This document shows positions 23,443-32,607 of a DNA stretch of 64,000 nt, piece after piece (positions within the stretch are counted from its first letter, which is position 1; each line of letters starts with the position of its first letter). Below the pieces are notes generated by a model. That model saw only the letters and a list, made by a program, of their open reading frames with translations. It was not told where the DNA came from and made no database searches. The position numbers and the translations under genes are program-made. The DNA lies in contig JBNLET010000083.1 of the NCBI GenBank assembly GCA_050305135.1, positions 1-64,000 on the forward strand, written 5' to 3'. Origin of the DNA: Cognatazoarcus sp050305135. Its GTDB lineage: Bacteria; Pseudomonadota; Gammaproteobacteria; Burkholderiales; Rhodocyclaceae.

Positions 23443-25059
23443 ATGAAAATCAACTCGCCTGTTACCGATGTTGAAACGCGGTTGCCGAGAGACACCTTCA
23501 TCTACTCCCGCACCGACACCAAGGGCGTGATCAGCGATGTGAACGAAGCATTTGCCGAAATCAGCGCGTTCACACCAGACGAAATGGTCGGGCGCTCCCA
23601 CAACATCGTGCGCCATCCCGACATGCCGCCCGAGGCCTTCGCCGATCTCTGGAGCAATCTGAAGAAAGGGCGGCCATGGCGTGGCGTGGTCAAGAACCGA
23701 CGCAAGGACGGCGGCTACTACTGGGTGGTCGCGAACGTCTCGCCGGTGCGTGAAAACGGCCGCGTCGTCGGCTACCAGTCGATTCGGGGGGTCCCGGCAG
23801 ACGAAGAAGTGGCCGCCGCGAAAGCGGCCTACGCCGGAATTCGTCAGGGCGCGAGCAAGCTCGCCATCGTCCGCGGCCGGGTCGTCCGCAAGCGTCCCTC
23901 GTGGGTCGGGACATGGCAATCGCTGCGTACCCAGACGCTGCTTCCGCCGCTGTTCGCGCTCGCGCTGTCTGCGGCCCTGTTGTTCGTGTCGCCGGCGGGC
24001 TGGACGGCCTTGCTGGCCGGGCTGGCGGTCGCGCACGCGTGCTACGCGTTGTGCTGGTCTCTTCCACGCACCTGGGCCGAACTCGATCGCATCGCCGGCT
24101 GGCTCGAGGCCGCCTTGTGTTCGGGTGATCTGCGCCAGCGCCTGCGCTCGGATCGGGGCGACATCGTCGGTACGATCGCACTCCATGCCGACGACTTGCT
24201 TGCGAATATTCAGGCCACTCTGCAGGGTATCGGTGAAGTTGCGTCGCAAGTGGGCAACGCGAACCAGCAGGTCGCAACCGGCATGAGCGAGGTCGGTGAC
24301 CTGGCCAGGCGACAGGGAGAGGCGGTTACATCGGCGGCTTCGTCGATCGAGCAGGTGACGTCCTCGATCCGCGCGGTCGCCGACAACGCCGGGGACACTT
24401 GCAAGACGGCAGATGATGCGGCCGTCGCCTCGGATGCCGGTGCCCAGATCACCGACCAGGCCAGCAAGACGATCCGCGAGTTGGCACAGACCGTCAATGC
24501 GTCGGCCGAGTGTGTCGAAAAGCTCGGCGCGCGCTCCGCAGAGATCAGCCGTATAACCGATGTGATCCGGGAAATCGCCGATCAGACCAACCTGCTGGCG
24601 CTCAATGCCGCGATCGAGGCTGCGCGGGCCGGAGAACAGGGGCGCGGCTTCGCCGTGGTTGCCGACGAGGTGCGCAAGCTGGCCGAGCGGACATCGGTGG
24701 CGACGCGGGAAATCGGCGAGATGGTCGAGGGCATCCGGCACGAAACCGATGCCGCCGTGCATGGCATGAGAGCCGGCGCCACCCAGGTCGGCGAGGGCGT
24801 GGCGCTGGTAACCCAGGTATCGGATTCGTTGCGTCAGATCAACGATCAGATGGGCAATACGGTCTCGATGGTCGGACAGATCACCAAGGCCTCCGACGAA
24901 CAGCAAGGCGCAATGGCTTCGATGGAAACCCAACTGCAGAGCGTTTCCGAGCTGACCGAAAGAAACGTGGCCATCGTGTCGAGGGCCCAGCAGACGGTCG
25001 GAAGCCTCAACGTCGTGGTCGATCGCCTGCGCAAGGCGGTTACCCAATATCAGATCTGA
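23443..25059 (+). CDS. Aer-like PAS methyl-accepting chemotaxis protein
   Basis: A 538-residue chemoreceptor. An N-terminal PAS domain (about 15-125) begins like Aer (INSPVTDVETRLP, then TDTKGVISDVNEAF). A hydrophobic hairpin (about 165-205) anchors it to the inner membrane without a periplasmic domain. A HAMP-like linker and the full signalling domain follow, with hairpin tip IADQTNLLALNAAIEAARAG and FAVVADEVRKLAER. The PAS domain would sense redox or energy state, probably through FAD as in Aer, and the tip would control CheA. The start at ATG 23443 is chosen from the Aer-type N-terminus and a GGGAG site; earlier in-frame codons give no homology. It overlaps the RND gene stop-to-stop by 20 bases. 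Confidence 0.93.
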   Translation: MKINSPVTDVETRLPRDTFIYSRTDTKGVISDVNEAFAEISAFTPDEMVGRSHNIVRHPDMPPEAFADLWSNLKKGRPWRGVVKNRRKDGGYYWVVANVSPVRENGRVVGYQSIRGVPADEEVAAAKAAYAGIRQGASKLAIVRGRVVRKRPSWVGTWQSLRTQTLLPPLFALALSAALLFVSPAGWTALLAGLAVAHACYALCWSLPRTWAELDRIAGWLEAALCSGDLRQRLRSDRGDIVGTIALHADDLLANIQATLQGIGEVASQVGNANQQVATGMSEVGDLARRQGEAVTSAASSIEQVTSSIRAVADNAGDTCKTADDAAVASDAGAQITDQASKTIRELAQTVNASAECVEKLGARSAEISRITDVIREIADQTNLLALNAAIEAARAGEQGRGFAVVADEVRKLAERTSVATREIGEMVEGIRHETDAAVHGMRAGATQVGEGVALVTQVSDSLRQINDQMGNTVSMVGQITKASDEQQGAMASMETQLQSVSELTERNVAIVSRAQQTVGSLNVVVDRLRKAVTQYQI

Positions 25060-28000
25060 GAGCGGGCGCGGTTCGGCGGGATAGACGACGCTCGCGCCAG
25101 TGCAGCACCGACACCAGCAGCGCCGGCAGGAAGGTGAGCGTCACCAGCATCGTGAACACCAGGCCGAACAGCACGATCGCGCCCAGGCCGCGGTACAGCT
25201 CGCTGCCGGCACCGGGCACCAGCACCAGCGGCGACAGGCCGCAGACCGTGGTGATGGTGGACATCGCGATCGGCCGCAGCCGCGAGGCGACCGCGTCGCG
25301 CACCGCCTCGCGCGCCGTCATGCCTTCGTCGCGCAGGTTGCGGAGGGCCCGGTCGACGATCAGGATCGGGTTGTTCACGACGGTGCCGACCAGGATCAGG
25401 AAGCCCAGCATCGTGATCATGTCGAAGGCCTGGCTGAACGGCGGCAGGCCGACCAGCGGCAGGGCCTGGCCGGCGGCGTTGAGCAGCCACAGGCCGACGA
25501 TGCCGCCTGCGATGCCGAGCGGCACCGTGGTCATGATCAGGAACGGGTAGCCCCAGTGCGAGAAGATCGCCACCAGCAGCAGGTAGCACAGCAGCACCGC
25601 GACGACGAAGTTGCCGGACAGCGCGGCGCGGGTCGCCTCCAGCGCGTCGCTGGCCCCTGACAGCTGCACGTCCATGTCGTCGGGAATCCCGCCGGTCTGG
25701 CGGCCTGCCTCGATCAGTTCGCCGCGTACCCTGGCGACCGCGGTCTCGAGCGCCACCTCGCGCGGCGGAATGATCGACAGCGTCACGGTGCGTCGGCCGT
25801 CGACCCGGCGCACGGTCTCGGTATCGACGGTCTCGACCACGTCCGCGACGCTGGACAGCGGCAGCACCGCGCCGCCGCGGCCGACCACCGGCATCGCGGC
25901 GATCTGTTCGAGACGGGTGACGCGGCCGTGGCGGCTGTACATGTAGACGTCGATCTTCTCGTCGCCGAGGAAGATCTCGTCCAGGTAGGCGCCGTCCGAG
26001 GTGGCGGCCACCGCGTAGCCGAGCGCGCGATTGTCGATGCCGAGCTCGGCCAGCCGCTCCCAGCGCGGCCGCACCTCGATCAGCGGTTGGCCCAGCGACA
26101 GCGTGGACGGATTCGAGCGGATGCGCGGATTGTCGAACAGCGTCTCGGCCTTGTCGCGCAGCCGCTCGGCCAGCGCGTAGATGCGCGCCAGCTCGTCGCC
26201 CGAGATGTCCACGTTGACGCTGCGCGTGCCGCCGTAGTTGCTGGCGAAGATCGAGCCGCGCGAGGAGAACGCACGCATGCCCGGGATGGCGCGGAACTCC
26301 TTCGTCACGACGTCCATCAGGCCTTCGATGTTGCGGCTGTCCCAGTCGATCGGCTCGGCGATGATGCGCAGCTGTTCGCTCTGCACGATCGCCAGCATGT
26401 AGGCGATGGCCGGCACCGCGGTTTCGCCGCGCAGGAAGCGCGCCGGATCGTCGCCGAGCGCCGGCAGCAGCCGCTGCTGTACCCGCTCGGCCGCGTTGTT
26501 CATCTCCTCGATGCTGTAGCCGGCCGGCGCGAACATCAGCGAGAAGCTCTTCGGCTCCTCGCCATCGGGCAGGTACTCGGCCGGCGGCGTCAGGCGGGCG
26601 AGGGCCAGTAGCGACAGTCCGGCCACCAGCAGCACGCACAGCGTGCGGCGCGGACCGGTCGCGGCGAGCCAGGCCGATCCGCCGACGATGCGATCGGTCA
26701 GCGCCTTGCCGAGGCGCGACTGGCGGCGGTCCTCGCTGAACTCGAAGCTGACGAAGGCGGTCGGGATGACCAGCAGCGCGACCGCCATCGAGACCAGGAT
26801 CGCCGCCGACAGCGCGACCGCGATGTCGGAGTAGAGCTGGCCGGCCTCCTGGTGCACGAACAGCACCGGCAGGAACACCAGCACCGTGGTCAGCGTCGAG
26901 GCCAGCACCGCGCTCCACACCTGGCGCACGCCGACCAGTGCCGCCTCGAAGCGCTTGCGGCCGCGCGCCAGTTCGCGCTCGATGCTCTCCAGCACGACGA
27001 TCGAATTGTCCAGCGTCATGCCGATCGCGAACGCCACGCCGGCCAGCGAGACGACGTTGATCGTGCGGCCGGCCAGCAGCAGGCCGAGGAAGCTGGCGAT
27101 CGTGCACACCGGGATGCCGGCCACGCCGATCAGCGTGGCCGGCAGCGAGCGCAGGAACAGGTACATCACGCCGGTGGCCAGCAGCGCGCCGATGACCAGG
27201 TTCTGCCAGACGTTGGCGACCGCCGACTCGACGTAGCGCACGTCGTCGGTGGTGGCGTTCATGACCATGCCGGCCGGCGCCAGCACCGCCCGGTTGATGA
27301 CGGCCAGCTCGGCCAGCACGGCCTCTTTGATGGCGATCACGTTGGAGCCCGGCTCGCGCCGCAGCGAGATGTTCACGGCCCGCTCGCCGTTGACGAAGGT
27401 CTTCGAGCGGATCTCGGCGAAGCCGAGCTCGACGTGGCCGACGTCGCGCAGGCGCAGCGTGGCGTCGCCGTCGCGGCGGATGATCAGATCGTCGATCTGG
27501 CCGACGTCGTCGAAGCGGCCGATCGTGCGCAGCAGGTAGCGGCGCTTGCCGCTGTCGACGTCGCCGCCCGAGATGTCGCGGTTGCGGGCGCGCAAAGCGT
27601 CGCGCACCTCGGCCAGCGTGACGCCGCGCTCGGCCAGCAGGCGCGGATCGACGTAGACCTGGGCCTGGCGCTCGACGCCGCCCCAGATGCGCGCCTCCGA
27701 GACGCCGTCGATGCGCTCCAGCCGGGTGCGCACGCGCTGGTCGAGGAAATCGTACATCTCCTCCATGCGGATGCCGCGCGGGTTGCCCGGCAGCGGCTGG
27801 ACGCGGAAGAACATGAAGGAGTTGGACGAGAACGAGCTGGTGTAGACGCGCGGCTCGTCCACGTTCTCCGGGTAGGAGGAGACCTGCGACAAGGCATTGC
27901 TGACGCGGATCAGCGCGTCGTTGATGTCGGTGCCGAACGGAAACTCCAACTCCACCCGGGCGCTGCCGGTGCCGGCGCTGGACAGCATGCGCTGCACGCC

Positions 28001-28219
28001 GGGCACGTTGCGTAGCTGGCGCTCCTGCTCGATCAGGATCTCCTTCTCGACGTCCTGCGGCGTGGCGCCGGGCCAGTTGGTGCGGATCGAGATCGTGCGC
28101 ACCTCCAGGTCCGGGATCATCTGCACCGGCACCCGCAGCAGCGCCAGCACGCCGAAGATGCAGATCACCAGGATGCCGACCGCCAGCAGCGTGCCGCGCC
28201 GGATCACCGACTCGAACAT
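25040..28219 (-). CDS. RND efflux permease, HAE-type
   Basis: A 1059-residue inner-membrane proton antiporter of the AcrB superfamily with 12 predicted helices and two large periplasmic loops. The N-terminus (MFESVIRRGTLLAVGIL, then VPVQMIPDLEVRTISI) and internal repeat are typical. In helix 4 the usual Asp-Asp proton pair is Asp404-Asn405 (GMTLDNSIVVLESIE). In helix 10 the position of AcrB Lys940 is Asn in GTVVNNPILIVD, so the relay differs from AcrB. It is co-transcribed with the adaptor gene, 20 bases upstream. No TolC-type outer-membrane channel is nearby; one encoded elsewhere would be needed. Confidence 0.92.
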   Translation of the reverse strand: MFESVIRRGTLLAVGILVICIFGVLALLRVPVQMIPDLEVRTISIRTNWPGATPQDVEKEILIEQERQLRNVPGVQRMLSSAGTGSARVELEFPFGTDINDALIRVSNALSQVSSYPENVDEPRVYTSSFSSNSFMFFRVQPLPGNPRGIRMEEMYDFLDQRVRTRLERIDGVSEARIWGGVERQAQVYVDPRLLAERGVTLAEVRDALRARNRDISGGDVDSGKRRYLLRTIGRFDDVGQIDDLIIRRDGDATLRLRDVGHVELGFAEIRSKTFVNGERAVNISLRREPGSNVIAIKEAVLAELAVINRAVLAPAGMVMNATTDDVRYVESAVANVWQNLVIGALLATGVMYLFLRSLPATLIGVAGIPVCTIASFLGLLLAGRTINVVSLAGVAFAIGMTLDNSIVVLESIERELARGRKRFEAALVGVRQVWSAVLASTLTTVLVFLPVLFVHQEAGQLYSDIAVALSAAILVSMAVALLVIPTAFVSFEFSEDRRQSRLGKALTDRIVGGSAWLAATGPRRTLCVLLVAGLSLLALARLTPPAEYLPDGEEPKSFSLMFAPAGYSIEEMNNAAERVQQRLLPALGDDPARFLRGETAVPAIAYMLAIVQSEQLRIIAEPIDWDSRNIEGLMDVVTKEFRAIPGMRAFSSRGSIFASNYGGTRSVNVDISGDELARIYALAERLRDKAETLFDNPRIRSNPSTLSLGQPLIEVRPRWERLAELGIDNRALGYAVAATSDGAYLDEIFLGDEKIDVYMYSRHGRVTRLEQIAAMPVVGRGGAVLPLSSVADVVETVDTETVRRVDGRRTVTLSIIPPREVALETAVARVRGELIEAGRQTGGIPDDMDVQLSGASDALEATRAALSGNFVVAVLLCYLLLVAIFSHWGYPFLIMTTVPLGIAGGIVGLWLLNAAGQALPLVGLPPFSQAFDMITMLGFLILVGTVVNNPILIVDRALRNLRDEGMTAREAVRDAVASRLRPIAMSTITTVCGLSPLVLVPGAGSELYRGLGAIVLFGLVFTMLVTLTFLPALLVSVLHWRERRLSRRTAPALRSDIG

Positions 28220-28239
28220 GGCTCAGGCGTCCCCGGCGC

Positions 28240-29316
28240 TCATCGTTCGGACACCACGCGCAGCGCCTGCCCTTCCTGCAGGCGCTCGTTGCCGCGAATG
28301 ACGACCCGTTCGCCCGGCGACAAGCCCTCGCCGACCTCGATTCGCTCGCCCAGTGTGCGCGCCACGTGCACCTCGCGGCGGCGGGCGGTCAGCCGGCCGT
28401 CGCCGTCCTCGCGCGCGATCCAGACTTCGGTACGGCCGTCCGGATGGCGCAGCAGCGCGTCGCGCGGCACGGCCACCGCGCCGCTCGCCGCGCCGAGCGC
28501 GAACTGCACGTGGGCCGACATGCCCGGCGCGATGCCGCCGCCAGCGTCGTCCACCAGCACCCGCACCAGGAAGGTACGGGCGGTAGCGTCGCCGACCGGT
28601 ACCCGCGCGGCGATCCGGCCGGCCAGGCGGGTGCCGGGCAGCGCATCCGGCATCACCACCACCGGTGTGCCGTCGTCGAGCTCGGCGAAGCGTTCCTGCG
28701 GCACCTGCACGTCGATGCGCAGCGGCTCGGTGGCGACCAGTTCGAACAGCTCGTCGCCGGTGTCGACCCACTCGCCGACTTCGGCGCTGCGCCGCGCGAT
28801 GACGCCGTCGAACGGCGCGGCGACGCGGTGGCGCGCGACGCGTTCGGCGGACTCGCGCGTCTGTGCCTCGATCCGCAGCGCGGTGGCGCGGGCGATGTCC
28901 ACCTCGGCCCGGCTGGCCGACAGGCGGGTCTCGGGCAGGAAGGCCTTGTCCACCAGCGAACGGGCCTCCCGGTGCAGGCGCTGCGCCTCGCGCACCCGGG
29001 TCTGCGCTTCCTCGAGCTGGGCCAGGTCTCGCTGGTGGGCCAGGCGGGCCAGCTCGTCGTCGAGTTCCAGCAGCAGCTGGCCGGCGCGCACCCGGTCGCC
29101 GACGTCGGCGGCGATGCGCGCCACCAGCCCGCTGACCCGCGGCGACAGCTCGGCCCGCCGCTGCGCCGTGACGCTGCCGGTCAGGTCCAGCGGGCGTGTC
29201 CGGCCGGCGGCTTCGAGGCGCGCCAGTTCGACCGGGGCTTCCTGCTGGGCATGGGCGGCACCGATCGCGCAGCAGGTGAGCAGCAGGCGTGCGATGTCTG
29301 AACGGAATCGGTCCAT
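28240..29316 (-). CDS. RND periplasmic adaptor (membrane-fusion protein)
   Basis: A 358-residue HlyD/AcrA-type adaptor. A signal peptide (about 1-23) ends before QQEAPVELARL. The first lipoyl-like half (SPRVSGLVARIAADVGDRV) is followed by a helical hairpin (about 90-165). The second lipoyl half is HRVAAPFDGVIARRSAEVGE. Beta-barrel and membrane-proximal domains follow, ending ERVVIRGNERLQEGQALRV. It has no lipobox, so it is probably soluble or anchored through its partner. It is the first gene of the minus-strand efflux pair and faces away from the DUF3014 gene. Confidence 0.92.
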   Translation of the reverse strand: MDRFRSDIARLLLTCCAIGAAHAQQEAPVELARLEAAGRTRPLDLTGSVTAQRRAELSPRVSGLVARIAADVGDRVRAGQLLLELDDELARLAHQRDLAQLEEAQTRVREAQRLHREARSLVDKAFLPETRLSASRAEVDIARATALRIEAQTRESAERVARHRVAAPFDGVIARRSAEVGEWVDTGDELFELVATEPLRIDVQVPQERFAELDDGTPVVVMPDALPGTRLAGRIAARVPVGDATARTFLVRVLVDDAGGGIAPGMSAHVQFALGAASGAVAVPRDALLRHPDGRTEVWIAREDGDGRLTARRREVHVARTLGERIEVGEGLSPGERVVIRGNERLQEGQALRVVSER

Positions 29317-29490
29317 GTAGGGCGGACTGCGGCTTTGGCGCCGAGTTTCGGGGGTGCGGCCATCTTAACCGTTCGTCCGCGCCGGGGCGTGCCGTGGGGC
29401 GGAACGAGCGCGCCGCTGCGCAGTCCGAGGACCCCGATGCGGAAACGGATGTACCCTTCGCGCAGCATCCGCGATAAGACGGGAGACGAA

Positions 29491-30327
29491 ATGAAGCTCG
29501 TGCTTGGCATCCTGATCCTCGTACTGGCGCTGGTGGCCGGCTGGTTCCTGACCCGGCCGCCGGAACTGGCCATGCCGGAAGTCGCGCCGCCGGTCGCGAC
29601 GGCGCCGGAACCGCCGCCCGTCGCGGCCGAAGCTCAGCAGCCGCCGCAGGCCGAATTTCCGATCGATCGCGTCGTGATCAGCGGCGAGGGCAGCGAGGAA
29701 GCGCATCGGCAGCAGAGCGGCCAGGCCGAGGAGGCCGAACCGGTGCCGCCGCTGGACGCCAGCGACGAGCGGGTGGCGAGTTGGATGTCGGCCGCGGTGG
29801 CCGGGCCGGCGAGGGCGCTGTTGGCCGGCAGCGGCCTGGTGCGCCGGGTCGTGGCGACCGTGGACAACCTGTCGCAGGAAAAGTCCTCGGTGCGGCTGTG
29901 GCCGGTGGCGACCGCCCACGGCCTGCCGGTGGTGGATGAGCGCGGCGGCGAAATCGTCCTGGCGCCGGCCAACGCCGCGCGCTACAAGGCCTTTGTCGAG
30001 TTGGCCGAGACGGTGGACGTGGATGCGCTGGTGGCCGGCTACAAGACGCTCTACCCGGTGTTCCAGCAGGCCTACCAGGAGCTGGGCTATCCGACCGGCA
30101 ACTTCAACGACCGGCTGGTGGCGGTGATCGATCACCTGCTGGCCGCGCCCGAGGTCGAGGGGCCGATCAGGCTGGTGCAGCCGAAGGTCATCTACCAGTT
30201 TGCGGATCCGCAGCTGGAAGCCTTGTCGGCCGGGCAGAAGATCATGCTGCGCGTCGGGCCGGACAACGAGCGGCGGATCAAGGCCCGGCTGAGGGTGATC
30301 CGCCAGCGCCTGGCCGGCCGGGTCTGA
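29491..30327 (+). CDS. DUF3014-domain membrane-anchored protein
   Basis: A 278-residue protein. One N-terminal membrane segment (LVLGILILVLALVAGWFL) is followed by a Pro/Glu-rich linker (about 25-75), then the DUF3014 domain (about 90-275). The domain shows ARYKAFVELAETVDVDAL, YKTLYPVFQQAYQELGYP and NDRLVAVIDHLLAAP. Family function is unknown; the domain is probably periplasmic. ATG 29491 has a GGGAGA site and a typical signal-anchor, so I prefer it to the longer frame. Its TGA stop abuts the stop of the convergent MFS gene. Confidence 0.85.
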   Translation: MKLVLGILILVLALVAGWFLTRPPELAMPEVAPPVATAPEPPPVAAEAQQPPQAEFPIDRVVISGEGSEEAHRQQSGQAEEAEPVPPLDASDERVASWMSAAVAGPARALLAGSGLVRRVVATVDNLSQEKSSVRLWPVATAHGLPVVDERGGEIVLAPANAARYKAFVELAETVDVDALVAGYKTLYPVFQQAYQELGYPTGNFNDRLVAVIDHLLAAPEVEGPIRLVQPKVIYQFADPQLEALSAGQKIMLRVGPDNERRIKARLRVIRQRLAGRV

Positions 30328-31554
30328 TCAGGTGGCCGCCAGCGCACCGCCGGCCGGCGAGCGGCGGGCGATCGTGCGCAGTCGCAGCGATACCAGCAGC
30401 ACCGCGCCGACGCAGCAGGCCAGCATGGCGACCACGCCGGGCCAGGCGAAGCTGCTCCAGGCCAGGCCGGTGGCGCTGCCCAGCACGCTGCCGCCGAGGT
30501 AGTAGCTCGACAGGTAGATCGCGGCGGCCAGCGCACGCCGCTCGCCGGCGCGGCGACCGACCCAGCCGCTGGCGACGCTGTGGGCGCCGAAGAAGCCGAA
30601 CATGAACAGCGCCAGCCCGGCGACGATCGGCGCCAGCGTGTCGATCAGCGTGGCCAGCAGGCCGATGCCGGCGATACCGGTCATCGCCCACAACACGTTG
30701 CGCCGGCCGTAGCGGTCGGCCAGCCGTCCGGCCCACGCCGAAGCCCAGCTGCCGATCACGTACATCAGGAACAGCGCTCCGATCCACGACGGCGCCAGCT
30801 CGAACGGCGCGGCCACCAGCCGGAAGCCGAGGAAGTTGTAGCAGCCGATGAAAGCCCCCATCAGCAGGAAGCCCGTGACGAACAGCCAGGGCAGGCCGCG
30901 GTCCCCAAACACCCCTCGCAGGTCATGCCACAGCGCCGCCAGCGCCATGCTGCGCCGGCGGAAGTTGTGCGCGGGCGGCAGCGAGCGCCAGAACACCAGC
31001 GCCGCCACGGCACCGACCAGGCCCAGCCCGGCCAGCCCGATGCGCCAGTCGCCGAAATCGGTCAGCAGCGCCGAAATCAGGCGCCCGCTCATGCCGCCGA
31101 AGGCATTGCCGGCGATGTACAGGCCCATCGCACGTCCCTGTGCCGCCGGTGCGACCTCCTCGCCCAGGTAGGCCATCGCCGCGGCCGGCACGCCGGCGAT
31201 CGCCATGCCCAGCAGCCCGCGCAGGACCAGCAGTTGCGTGAAGTCGCCGACCAGCGCCGACAGCGCCGCGAAGACCGCCGCGGCCACCAGCGACCAGCGC
31301 ATCACCGCCTGGCGCCCGAAGCGGTCCGACAGCAGGCTGGCCGGGATCAGCATCGCCGCCAGCGTGATCGTGCCGGCCGAAACGCTCAGACTGGCGGTGG
31401 CCGGCGAGACGCCGAAGACCTCGACCAGCAGCGGCAGGATCGGCTGGGTGCCGTAGAGCATCGCGAAGCAGGCGAAGCCGGCCACGAACATCGCCAGGTT
31501 GGCGCGCCGGTAGCCGGCGCTGCCGGCTTCGAGTCGTTGTGGGCTGGTGGCCAT
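30328..31554 (-). CDS. MFS transporter, YnfM-like
   Basis: A 408-residue, 12-helix major facilitator. It has family marks LYGTQPILPLLVEVF in helix 1, the DRFGRQAVM loop between helices 2 and 3, and GEEVAPAAQGRAMGLYIAGN around helix 5, as in YnfM-type permeases. Substrate unknown; members are usually drug or metabolite exporters. It is divergent from a LysR gene whose start abuts a T-N11-A site, which is the layout of a regulator controlling its neighbour. That the LysR protein controls this permease is inference from layout. Confidence 0.9.
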   Translation of the reverse strand: MATSPQRLEAGSAGYRRANLAMFVAGFACFAMLYGTQPILPLLVEVFGVSPATASLSVSAGTITLAAMLIPASLLSDRFGRQAVMRWSLVAAAVFAALSALVGDFTQLLVLRGLLGMAIAGVPAAAMAYLGEEVAPAAQGRAMGLYIAGNAFGGMSGRLISALLTDFGDWRIGLAGLGLVGAVAALVFWRSLPPAHNFRRRSMALAALWHDLRGVFGDRGLPWLFVTGFLLMGAFIGCYNFLGFRLVAAPFELAPSWIGALFLMYVIGSWASAWAGRLADRYGRRNVLWAMTGIAGIGLLATLIDTLAPIVAGLALFMFGFFGAHSVASGWVGRRAGERRALAAAIYLSSYYLGGSVLGSATGLAWSSFAWPGVVAMLACCVGAVLLVSLRLRTIARRSPAGGALAAT

Positions 31555-31670
31555 CGCCGTGCTCTCCGTCGTCGGTGTGGCTCGCGAGCGGGTCGGGCCG
31601 TGCGAACTGCGGACGTCGGCAAAGATAGGGTGTACGAAAAGTCGCGTCCAATATATTTTTTAGCTCTGTT

Positions 31671-31689
31671 TGATACATGAGAAGTATCA
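31671..31689. promoter_or_regulatory. LysR-type T-N11-A operator
   Basis: TGATAC-N7-GTATCA forms a 19-base dyad whose core ATAC-N7-GTAT fits the LysR-family T-N11-A box exactly. It ends one base before the LysR start codon at 31690 and lies about 117 bases upstream of the divergent MFS start. A site so close to the start would suit autorepression of the regulator. Confidence 0.7.
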
Positions 31690-32607
31690 ATGGAGCTCAG
31701 ACATCTGCGCTACTTCGTCGCCGTCGCCGAGGAGCTCAACTTCCGCCGCGCGGCCGAGCGCCTGCACATCGGACAGCCGCCGCTGTCGATCCAGATCCGG
31801 GCGCTGGAGGAGGAGATCGGCGCCCGGCTGTTCGAGCGCAGCAAGCGCCGCGTCGCGCTGACCGAAGCCGGCGGCCGCTTCCTGCGCCGTGCGCGCGAGA
31901 TCCTCGCGGCGGCCGGCGAGGCGGCCGAGGAGGCGCGTCGCGCGGCGCGGGGCGAGATCGGCAGCCTGCGCATCGGCTTCACGTCCTCGCTGCCCTACAC
32001 CTCGACGCTGCCGGACGTGCTGCATGCCTACCGCAGGCGCTATCCGGAGGTGGAACTGCAACTGAAGGAGATGTTCACCACCGACCAGCTTGTGGCGATC
32101 GCGGCCGGCACGCTGGATGTCGGCCTGGTTCGCCACGTCGGCGGCGAGCTGCCGGCCGGCGTCGAGCTGCGGCCGATCGGCAGCGATCCGCTGTGCCTGG
32201 TGGTGAATGCCGCCCACCCGCTGGCGGCGCGCCCGTCGGTACGCTTCCGCGAATTGGCCGGCGAAGGCTTCATCTCGTTTCCGGCCAACGTCGGCACCGG
32301 TCTGCCGGACGTGCTGCGGCGGCTGTGCCGCCAAGCCGGCTTCGAGCCGCGCATCGTGCAGACCGCGCGCGAGGCCACCACCCAGGTCGGCCTGGTCGGT
32401 GCCGGCCTCGGCATGGCGCTGCTGCCGGCGCCGCTGGCCTGCATCCGGCTGCCGCGCGTGCGCTACGTGCCGGTGGCCGACGAGGACGCCGAGTTCGGCC
32501 TGTCGGTGGCGCTACCGGCCGGCGAGCCGGCGCCGCTGCCGGCCGGTTTCCTGCAGGTGCTGGACGGCATCGCTGGCGAGGAGGCTCAGGCCGGCGCGAA
32601 CAGGTAG
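31690..32607 (+). CDS. LysR-family regulator next to MFS gene
   Basis: A 305-residue LysR protein. The winged-helix DNA-binding domain (about 1-60) shows LRHLRYFVAVAEELNFRRAA and LHIGQPPLSIQIRALEEEIG, and a type-2 periplasmic-binding-like effector domain follows (about 90-295). It is divergent from the MFS permease, and their shared region holds a T-N11-A dyad. Its 3' end overlaps the convergent DODA-type gene by 22 bases. The effector is unknown. Confidence 0.92.
   Translation: MELRHLRYFVAVAEELNFRRAAERLHIGQPPLSIQIRALEEEIGARLFERSKRRVALTEAGGRFLRRAREILAAAGEAAEEARRAARGEIGSLRIGFTSSLPYTSTLPDVLHAYRRRYPEVELQLKEMFTTDQLVAIAAGTLDVGLVRHVGGELPAGVELRPIGSDPLCLVVNAAHPLAARPSVRFRELAGEGFISFPANVGTGLPDVLRRLCRQAGFEPRIVQTAREATTQVGLVGAGLGMALLPAPLACIRLPRVRYVPVADEDAEFGLSVALPAGEPAPLPAGFLQVLDGIAGEEAQAGANR

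Noticed and set aside
25040..25059. Overlapping ends of the chemoreceptor and RND genes as an annotation error
   Set aside because: Both stops are supported by full-length family C-termini; a 20-base convergent overlap is normal.
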